Assembly: GCF_000381965.1 (NCBI RefSeq)
Contig: NZ_KB908457.1
Span: forward strand, 186,001-250,000
Origin: Oceanimonas smirnovii ATCC BAA-899
GTDB lineage: Bacteria > Pseudomonadota > Gammaproteobacteria > Enterobacterales > Aeromonadaceae
Length of the DNA: 64,000 nucleotides
Direction: 5' to 3'
The position numbers were made by a program, and so were the translations under genes. Positions 58,019 to 64,000 of the stretch are shown piece by piece. Position 1 is the first letter of the stretch, and every line of letters begins with the position of its first letter. The notes under the pieces were generated by a model that saw only the letters and a program-made list of their open reading frames with translations, was not told the origin of the DNA and ran no database searches.

Positions 58019-58052
58019 ATAAGCCCGGCATTATACACGTGCCGGGCTTATG
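58019..58052 (-). terminator. Terminator of pomAB, loop contains TATAAT
   Basis: Read on the minus strand: ATAAGCCCGGCA, CGTGTATAA loop, TGCCGGGCTTAT, then TTTTTT. A strong hairpin ending the stator operon 18 nt after the pomB stop. The loop includes a perfect -10 hexamer (58030-58035). Confidence 0.9.
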
Positions 58053-58069
58053 GTTAAAAGAAAAGCAGT

Positions 58070-58963
58070 TCAGGGGGTGTTGGGCGCAACCGCCTCTACC
58101 GGCTCTGTGTAGACCGGCTTGCCCTGAGAAATGGTAATTTCCACCCGCCGGTTAAGGCGGCGGTTTTCAGGTGTATCGTTGGGTGCCAGGGGCTTGGTGT
58201 CGGCCAGGCCCATGACCACCATGCGGCTGTCGTCAAAGCCTTCGGTGCGCCTGAGCTGATCCGCTACCGCCAGTGCCCGCTGAGTAGACAATTCCCAGTT
58301 GGAACTGAACAGCTCATAGCCGCTGCCAATGTCGTCGGAATGGCCCGACACCAGAATTTCACCGGGCACATCTTTTACCAGCGCCCCTACCTGGCGAATA
58401 ACCGGCCAGAACTTGGGCTGCAAAAATGCCGAGCCGGCGGGAAAAGACGCATTTTCCCGAATGCGGATCACCACCTGCTGGCCCAGCGCTTCAATCTCAA
58501 TGGCGTCCTGTTCAATGGCGCTGCTCAGCTGCTCGGCCATGGCCTGAGCCAGACTGATGGCTTCGGCACTGGTCTGCTCCGGCTGCTGGCTGCCGCTCAT
58601 GTTGCCATCTTCCCTGCTCTGGCCCGAGGCCCGGTCCGACTCGCCGGGCTGAAAGTCCAGCTCGGCCAGGGTAGAGTCGGTGGTATGCTGCATGATGGTA
58701 TTAATGGGCGTAGGCTCGGGCCGGCCGGGGCGAAACTCCAGCGCAATCACGGAGGTACCCTTGGGAATTTCCGATACCTCAATCTGATTCTGCACCCCAA
58801 AGGCAAACTTCATGCTGCCGGCAATTTGCTTGAACTTGAGCACATCCATTTCGGCAAAGGCCAGCAGCAGCACAAAAAAGCTCATCAGAATGGTGGCCAG
58901 GTCTGCAAAGGTGGCCATCCAGGCGGGAGCACCTGCCGGTGCCGGCTTGTTCTTTTTGGCCAC
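58070..58963 (-). CDS. pomB: Flagellar stator protein, PomB/MotB type
   Basis: 297 residues: one N-terminal helix with the ion-carrying Asp21 (ATFADLATILMSFFVLLL), a linker, and a C-terminal OmpA-like peptidoglycan-binding domain (ILVSGHSDDIGS, LSTQRALAVADQL, NRRLNRRVEI). With the PomA-like partner it probably conducts Na+. GTG start shares a base with the pomA stop. Confidence 0.9.
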   Translation of the reverse strand: MAKKNKPAPAGAPAWMATFADLATILMSFFVLLLAFAEMDVLKFKQIAGSMKFAFGVQNQIEVSEIPKGTSVIALEFRPGRPEPTPINTIMQHTTDSTLAELDFQPGESDRASGQSREDGNMSGSQQPEQTSAEAISLAQAMAEQLSSAIEQDAIEIEALGQQVVIRIRENASFPAGSAFLQPKFWPVIRQVGALVKDVPGEILVSGHSDDIGSGYELFSSNWELSTQRALAVADQLRRTEGFDDSRMVVMGLADTKPLAPNDTPENRRLNRRVEITISQGKPVYTEPVEAVAPNTP

Positions 58964-59718
58964 TATTCCTCCTTGGTGCGCTTATTCTCTGCCAGATAGT
59001 TTTCCAGCAGCGCCTGCAGCACCCGGGGGTTCTGGCCGTCCTGAATGCCCAGCACGGCGTCCATGATCAACGTGCGGTTAAGACGCTCTTCTTCCGAACG
59101 CAAATCCAGCTTGTCGGCAATGGGCAGGGCTATCATATTGGCCAGCATGGCACCGTAAAGGGTCGTGAGCAGAGCAATGGCCATGGCCGGGCCAATGGCC
59201 TTGGGATCGTCCATGTTGGCCAGCATGGCCACCAGACCAATCAGGGTGCCAATCATGCCCATGGCGGGAGCTACATCCCCCAGCGAGCGGAAGATTTTGG
59301 CCCCCTGCTCCTGGCGCTCGGCATTCAGATCAATGTCTTTTTCCAGCGCGGCTTTCACTACCGCCTGATCGTGGCCGTCCACCAGCATGTTCACCGCCTT
59401 TTGCAGAAACGGATTGGTAATTTCTGCTTCTTCCAGCGCCAGAAAGCCGCCCTTACGGGCCGAGTCGGCCAGCTGTACCACCCGCTCAATCAGCTCTTCG
59501 GGCTTTTCCAGCTTGAACATAAACGCCTTGCCCGCCACCTTGGCCGCTCCCAGAAACTGGCCCAGGTTGAACTTCATCATCACCACGAACAGTGAACCCA
59601 CAAACACAATAAAAATGGACGGCACATCCACATACATGGTGATGCTGCCACCCAAAACCATTGCCATGCCAACAAAGGCCAGTCCGCCAATCAGTCCTAG
59701 GAGTGTTGCCAAATCCAA
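58963..59718 (-). CDS. pomA: Flagellar stator protein, PomA/MotA type
   Basis: 251 residues, four membrane helices. MDLATLLGLIGGLAFVGMAMVLGGS and DVAPAMGMIGTLIGLVAMLANMDDPKAIGPAMAIALLTTLYGA are close to Vibrio PomA as I remember it, which is the reason for calling it sodium-type rather than proton-type. Preceded by a sigma-28 promoter. Confidence 0.92.
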   Translation of the reverse strand: MDLATLLGLIGGLAFVGMAMVLGGSITMYVDVPSIFIVFVGSLFVVMMKFNLGQFLGAAKVAGKAFMFKLEKPEELIERVVQLADSARKGGFLALEEAEITNPFLQKAVNMLVDGHDQAVVKAALEKDIDLNAERQEQGAKIFRSLGDVAPAMGMIGTLIGLVAMLANMDDPKAIGPAMAIALLTTLYGAMLANMIALPIADKLDLRSEEERLNRTLIMDAVLGIQDGQNPRVLQALLENYLAENKRTKEE

Positions 59719-59799
59719 AATGGGAGTCCTCTTTCTGTCAATGCGGGCAAAAAACGGCTCAATCTTACCCCTTTGCCCCGGCAGTTGTCGCCGTTGTTG

Positions 59800-59825
59800 T
59801 TATCGGCACAGCGCAAAAATGTTTA
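59800..59825 (-). promoter_or_regulatory. Sigma-28 (FliA) promoter of pomAB
   Basis: On the minus strand TAAA, 14 nt, GCCGATAA. The -10 is an exact match to the FliA consensus and the -35 core is present at near-ideal spacing. It lies about 80 nt upstream of the pomA start, so the stator is a late flagellar gene. Confidence 0.8.
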
Positions 59826-59930
59826 ACAGCGAAGCAGTTCTGCAACTGAATGTTGCTAATCCTTCGCCAAATTCCGGACAGCGGTGTTACTATTGGCCCA
59901 ATTTTGCACGTGATTGAACAGAGGATGCCC

Positions 59931-60173
59931 GTGGCTGCCAAAAAACCGGAAAACATGGACTTTGAAAGCGCCCTCGCCGAGCTGGAAGGCCTGGTGGATC
60001 AGCTGGAGCAGGGCGAGCTGAGCCTGGATCAGGCACTTAAATCATTTGAACGGGGCGTGCAGCTGGTGCGTGCCGGCCAGCAACGACTGAGCCAGGCCGA
60101 GCAACAGGTAAAAATTCTGATGAAAGACGGCGATACTCTGGCCGACTTCACTCCGTCGGAGAAACCGGCGTGA
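59931..60173 (+). CDS. xseB: Exodeoxyribonuclease VII small subunit
   Basis: About 80 residues, helical; FESALAELEGLVDQLEQGELSLDQALKSFERGVQLVR is the family core. The GTG at 59931 has GAGG six bases upstream; an ATG at 59925 is the alternative, but GAGG would then touch it. ispA overlaps the stop by 4 nt. Confidence 0.93.
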   Translation: MAAKKPENMDFESALAELEGLVDQLEQGELSLDQALKSFERGVQLVRAGQQRLSQAEQQVKILMKDGDTLADFTPSEKPA

Positions 60174-61057
60174 TCACCCAATGGCACCAGCAATATGGTG
60201 AACGCATTAATGCTGTTCTGCAGCAGGCCCTTGGCCGGCTGGGTCCGCTCTCACCGCAACTGCGTGACGCCATGGAATATGGCCTGACCCAGGGCGGTAA
60301 ACGGGTGCGCCCCATGCTGGTTTATGCCACTGCCGGTCTTGCCGAGGATGCAGATCCGGCGGCTGCCGATGCCGCCGCCGCCGCCATTGAATGCATCCAT
60401 GCCTATTCGCTGATCCACGACGATTTGCCCGCCATGGACAACGACGATCTGCGCCGGGGCCAGCCTACGGTACACAAGGCGTTTGACGAAGCCACCGCCA
60501 TTCTTGCCGGCGACGCCCTGCAAACTCTGGCCTTTGAGCTGCTGAGCAATGCCGGAGGCCGGCTGCCAGCCGAGCGCCGGCTGCAGCTGGTGCAGGAGCT
60601 GGCCACCGCCAGCGGCTACGGCGGCATGTGCGGTGGTCAGGCACTGGATATTTATCATGAAGGCCGGCAAATAGAAGCTGCTACGCTTGAAACCATTCAC
60701 CGGCATAAAACCGGTGCGCTTATTCGTGCGGCCGTGCGCATGGGGGCGCTCTGCTCGGTGTCGGTGCAGCCTGAAGAGCTGGATGCCCTGAGCCGCTACG
60801 CCGAAGCCATTGGCCTGGCGTTTCAGGTGCAGGACGATATTCTCGACATTACTGCCAGCACCGAAACCCTGGGCAAAACCCGGGGCAAGGATCTGGAACA
60901 GCAAAAAAGCACCTACCCTGCCCTGCTGGGGCTGGACGGTGCCCGAGCCCTGGCCGATCGCCTGCATAACGATGCCCTGGCCGCACTGGCCGGCCTTTCT
61001 TACAATACCGACACACTGGAAGCTTTCGCCCACTACATAGTGCAGCGCGAATACTAA
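60170..61057 (+). CDS. ispA: Farnesyl diphosphate synthase
   Basis: Condenses IPP with DMAPP and GPP. 295 residues; first Asp-rich motif DDLPAMD at 84-90, second motif DDILD near 223, [12 protein letters not shown] near 42-53. GTG start in a GTGA overlap with xseB; dxs follows 14 nt later, grouping isoprenoid enzymes. Confidence 0.95.
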   Translation: MITQWHQQYGERINAVLQQALGRLGPLSPQLRDAMEYGLTQGGKRVRPMLVYATAGLAEDADPAAADAAAAAIECIHAYSLIHDDLPAMDNDDLRRGQPTVHKAFDEATAILAGDALQTLAFELLSNAGGRLPAERRLQLVQELATASGYGGMCGGQALDIYHEGRQIEAATLETIHRHKTGALIRAAVRMGALCSVSVQPEELDALSRYAEAIGLAFQVQDDILDITASTETLGKTRGKDLEQQKSTYPALLGLDGARALADRLHNDALAALAGLSYNTDTLEAFAHYIVQREY

Positions 61058-61071
61058 ATAACGATAAGCCT

Positions 61072-62937
61072 ATGAGTCTGAATATTGCCGATTATCCCAC
61101 ACTGGCCCTGGCCAACCTGCCGGAAGAGCTGCGCAGCCTGCCGCAAGAGCGGCTGCCGGCCCTGTGTGAGGAGCTGAGATCCTATTTGCTGCACTCGGTA
61201 AGCCGCAGCAGCGGCCACCTGGCCTCGGGCCTGGGCGTCGTAGAGCTGACAGTGGCGCTGCACTATGTGTATAACACTCCCTTTGACCGGCTGGTATGGG
61301 ATGTGGGCCATCAGGCCTATCCGCACAAAATTCTCACCGGCCGGCGCGAGCGCATGAGCAGCATTCGCCAGCTGGACGGCCTGCATCCCTTTCCCTGGCG
61401 GGAAGAAAGCGAATATGACACTCTTTCCGTGGGTCACTCCAGCACCAGCATAGGCGCGGCACTGGGCATGGCTATTGCGGCCGATGCCGAGCAGCAAAAC
61501 CGCAAAGTAGTGGCGGTGATTGGTGACGGTGCCCTTACCGCCGGCATGGCCTTTGAAGCGCTCAACCACGCCGGTGATCTGCATAAAGATCTGCTGGTGG
61601 TGCTGAACGACAACGAAATGTCCATTTCCGAGAACGTGGGCGCGCTCAACAACCATCTGGCGCGCATTATGTCGGGCTCGCTTTACAGCACACTGCGCGA
61701 AGGCGGCAAAAAAGCGCTGGAAATTCTGCCGCCGCTGAAAGAGCTGGCCAGACGCACCGAAGAACATCTCAAGGGCATGGTGGTGCCCGGCACCCTGTTT
61801 GAAGAATTTGGCTTTAATTATGTGGGTCCGATAGACGGCCACGACATAGCTGCCCTGACCGATACTCTGCGCAATATGCGCAAGCTCAAGGGCCCGCAGC
61901 TGCTGCACGTCATGACCCGCAAGGGCAAAGGCTATTTGCCCGCCGAGCAGGATCCCATTGGTTACCATGGTGTGCCCAGGTTTGATCCGGCCACCAGCAG
62001 TCTGCCCAAAAGCACACCGGCCAGCCCCAGCTATTCCGCTATTTTTGGCAACTGGCTGTGCGACATGGCCGGCCAGTGCAACAAGCTGATGGCCATTACT
62101 CCCGCCATGCGCGAAGGCTCAGGGTTAGTGCGCTACTCCCGGGAGTTTCCCGACCGCTACTTTGATGTGGCCATTGCCGAGCAGCACGCCGTCACTCTGG
62201 CGGCAGGCATGGCCATAGAGGGCAAAAAGCCGATCGTTGCCATTTACTCCACCTTTTTGCAGCGAGCTTATGACCAGCTTATTCATGATGTGGCGCTGCA
62301 GAACCTGGATGTGCTCTTTGCCATTGACCGTGCCGGCATAGTGGGCGCCGACGGCCCCACTCATCAGGGTGCCTACGACTTAAGCTTTATGCGCACCGTG
62401 CCCAACATGGTGATCATGACGCCGGCGGACGAAAACGAATGCCGGCAAATGCTCTACACCGGCTATATGCACCCCGGCCCCGCCGCCGTGCGCTACCCGC
62501 GTGGCGGCGGCCCAGGTGCCGAAGTGAACAGCACCATGACGGCACTGGAAATTGGCAAGGGCCGGCGGCTGCGCCAGGGCAGCAAGATTGCCCTGCTGAA
62601 CTTTGGTACTCTGCTGCCCGAGGCCGAAGCCGCCGCAGCAGCACTGAATGCCACCCTGGTAGATATGCGTTTTGTAAAACCCCTGGACGAAGCCCTGCTG
62701 CTGGAGCTGACTGCCGATCACGAGCTGCTGGTCACACTGGAAGAAAACGCCATTATGGGCGGTGCCGGCTCGGCGGTGAACGAATGCCTGATGCGGCATA
62801 AAAAGCCCATGCCGGTGCTGAACCTGGGGTTACCCGACCGCTTTGTGGAGCAAGGCAGCCAGCAGCAAATCTGGGCCCGTCTGGGTCTGGATGCCGCCGG
62901 CATCATCCAGGCTGTGCAGCACTATCAACAGCGTTAA
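61072..62937 (+). CDS. dxs: 1-deoxy-D-xylulose-5-phosphate synthase
   Basis: First step of the MEP isoprenoid pathway, a thiamine-diphosphate enzyme. 621 residues; [20 protein letters not shown] motif [20 protein letters not shown], and [38 protein letters not shown]. Last gene of the xseB-ispA-dxs operon; a cupin gene follows by 13 nt. Confidence 0.96.
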   Translation: MSLNIADYPTLALANLPEELRSLPQERLPALCEELRSYLLHSVSRSSGHLASGLGVVELTVALHYVYNTPFDRLVWDVGHQAYPHKILTGRRERMSSIRQLDGLHPFPWREESEYDTLSVGHSSTSIGAALGMAIAADAEQQNRKVVAVIGDGALTAGMAFEALNHAGDLHKDLLVVLNDNEMSISENVGALNNHLARIMSGSLYSTLREGGKKALEILPPLKELARRTEEHLKGMVVPGTLFEEFGFNYVGPIDGHDIAALTDTLRNMRKLKGPQLLHVMTRKGKGYLPAEQDPIGYHGVPRFDPATSSLPKSTPASPSYSAIFGNWLCDMAGQCNKLMAITPAMREGSGLVRYSREFPDRYFDVAIAEQHAVTLAAGMAIEGKKPIVAIYSTFLQRAYDQLIHDVALQNLDVLFAIDRAGIVGADGPTHQGAYDLSFMRTVPNMVIMTPADENECRQMLYTGYMHPGPAAVRYPRGGGPGAEVNSTMTALEIGKGRRLRQGSKIALLNFGTLLPEAEAAAAALNATLVDMRFVKPLDEALLLELTADHELLVTLEENAIMGGAGSAVNECLMRHKKPMPVLNLGLPDRFVEQGSQQQIWARLGLDAAGIIQAVQHYQQR

Positions 62938-62950
62938 CAAGGAACAGTCA

Positions 62951-63238
62951 ATGTCTGAACGTCCGGTTTTGCAGATTACCCAGCAAATTGATAACGAGCG
63001 CACCTGCGTTAATCACCTGCTGTTTCCTGCCGGTGGCGAAAGCCGGTGGCACCGTCATGAACGCGACTATGTCATTGTGCCCATGCAAAACTGTGTGCTG
63101 CACATTGATACCGGCGATGGTCCCAAACCGGCAGAAATGCGTGCCGGTGAGTGCTATTACCGGCCGGCCGGCACTGAGCACAATGTGCTGAATAACAGCA
63201 GTCAGGATATAGTGCTGATTGAGACGGAGCTGAAATAA
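62951..63238 (+). CDS. Small cupin-domain protein
   Basis: 95 residues forming one cupin barrel: motif 1 SRWHRHERDYVIVPM with two His, and motif 2 GECYYRPAGTEHNVLNNS with a further His. Metal binding is likely; substrate unknown. The ATG at 62951 has AAGGA upstream. Codirectional with dxs, convergent with the next gene. Confidence 0.85.
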   Translation: MSERPVLQITQQIDNERTCVNHLLFPAGGESRWHRHERDYVIVPMQNCVLHIDTGDGPKPAEMRAGECYYRPAGTEHNVLNNSSQDIVLIETELK

Positions 63239-63241
63239 CCC

Positions 63242-63841
63242 TCAGGCTCCCGCCACCAGCGTGATTGCAATGGTAGTCATCATCACCCCCACCACAAACT
63301 CCAGCACCCGCCAGGCCTGGGGCCGCTGAAAGACCGGAGCCAGCACACGGGCTCCGTAACCCAGACTGAAAAAGAACACCAGTGACGCACAAATGGCGCC
63401 AAAGGCAAACAGTCCCTGGGCCTGATATTGGGTAGAAATGGAGCCCAGCAGCACCATGGTATCCAGATAAACGTGCGGATTAAGCCAGGTAAAGGCCAGA
63501 CACATGGCCACGGTTTTCAGCAGCGACTGCTGCGTATCTCCGGCCGCCGTCATGGCATGGCGGTTACTGAAGGCCGATTTAAAGCTTAACAGCGCATACA
63601 CCGCCAAAAAAGCCGCCCCGCCATAACGGGCCACCGTTTCAATGGCCGGAAACTGCTTCACCATGGCACCAAAACCCGCCACCCCCAACGAGATAAGCAC
63701 CGCATCAGACAGGGCACACACAGCACACACCACAAACACATGATGGCGCTTAATGCCCTGCTTCAGCACAAAGGCATTCTGGGAGCCAATGGCCAGAATA
63801 AGAGAAAAGCTCAAGGCAAAACCGGAAAAAAACGTGGACAT
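63242..63841 (-). CDS. argO: LysE/ArgO family amino-acid exporter
   Basis: 199 residues, six membrane helices; FALSFSLILAIGSQNAFVLKQGIKRHH and TWLNPHVYLDTMVLLGSIS are ArgO/LysE signatures. Probably exports arginine and/or lysine. The symbol is by similarity to E. coli ArgO; the regulator ArgP is not in the window. Confidence 0.85.
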   Translation of the reverse strand: MSTFFSGFALSFSLILAIGSQNAFVLKQGIKRHHVFVVCAVCALSDAVLISLGVAGFGAMVKQFPAIETVARYGGAAFLAVYALLSFKSAFSNRHAMTAAGDTQQSLLKTVAMCLAFTWLNPHVYLDTMVLLGSISTQYQAQGLFAFGAICASLVFFFSLGYGARVLAPVFQRPQAWRVLEFVVGVMMTTIAITLVAGA

Positions 63842-63907
63842 GAGTGAACAGCGCCCTGTAAAGAGTAAACCGATAATGGTACAGGCAGACAGAGCCGGAA
63901 TGTAGCC

Positions 63908-64000
63908 TTACGGCTGTTTATTCGGCAAGTCACTGAAAGCTGGCACTCCATCTGGCTGTTTACTCCAGTCCGCCTGATGGCAGGTAAAAATGCGCGCCGT
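63908..64000 (-). CDS. Possible 3' end of a gene continuing past the window
   Basis: An open minus-strand frame of 30 codons runs in from the window edge to a TAA at 63908-63910. It reads RIFTCHQADWSKQPDGVPAF in its first part. No family recognised and codon bias is weak, so this may be non-coding; about 65 nt separate it from argO. Confidence 0.25.
   Translation of the reverse strand, partial: TARIFTCHQADWSKQPDGVPAFSDLPNKQP

Overview
The window is a contiguous, gene-dense piece of a gammaproteobacterial chromosome with high-GC codon use. It contains no insertion sequences, integrases, phage genes, rRNA or CRISPR arrays. Several traits point to a marine or brackish relative of the Aeromonadaceae (Oceanimonas/Zobellella/Oceanisphaera type): a complete Na+-translocating NADH:quinone reductase operon with its flavin-loading genes, a PomA/PomB-type sodium flagellar stator, Crl, and gene order shared with Aeromonas and Vibrio. 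The genus is an inference from gene content and order.

Layout. 1-3222: end of prs, a TSUP permease, pth and ychF. 3376-4130: a stable-RNA promoter and an operon of six tRNA genes (Met, Gln, Gln, Met, Leu, Gln). 4246-11531: ubiF, then miaB-ybeZ-ybeY-ybeX-lnt (tRNA thiolation, ribosome maturation, lipoprotein acylation) and ybeL. 11646-25532: leuS-lptE-holA-nadD-rsfS-rlmH-mrdA-mrdB-mltB-rlpA-dacA-ybeD-lipB-lipA, which groups cell elongation and peptidoglycan genes with lipoate synthesis. 25692-32893: aroG, a predicted Fur-controlled small membrane protein, DUF2750, yaiI, a DUF1439 lipoprotein, a LysE-type exporter and an scsB/scsD disulfide-transfer locus. 32945-37682: proBA, crl, frsA and gpt on the minus strand. 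37955-41562: a chemoreceptor, pepD and a small periplasmic protein. 41622-49937: dinB and the nqrABCDEF-apbE-nqrM operon. 50303-56506: bolA, an AlkB-like dioxygenase, rlmG, yajG, a periplasmic cyclophilin, ampG, yajQ and panE. 56538-59718: thiI and the pomAB stator operon. 59931-63841: xseB-ispA-dxs, a cupin and an ArgO-type exporter.

Sodium coupling links two distant loci: Nqr pumps Na+ out during respiration and PomAB spends that gradient on flagellar rotation. Peptidoglycan genes are similarly spread: PBP2/RodA build the wall, MltB, RlpA and PBP5 trim it, and AmpG imports the anhydromuropeptides released.

The coding part is ordinary. The most unusual content is non-coding. Several intergenic gaps hold arrays with a strict 7-nt period but different unit sequences (ATTAGGG, AGCTGGA/AGCTAGA, AGCTGTA/AGCTTTA, TGAAGGG-like). 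Most consist of a purine-rich left arm and a complementary heptad right arm, so they can fold as long hairpins. In this window the G-rich arrays lie between convergent genes, while the full AGCT-type arrays lie between codirectional genes. Other non-coding signals are two copies of a GGGACGAGTCCC palindrome, a 13-bp perfect palindrome at 506-533, a Fur-box promoter at 26906-26934, a sigma-28 promoter for pomAB, and two genes (ampG and the LysE-type exporter) that appear to start at ATC/ATT.
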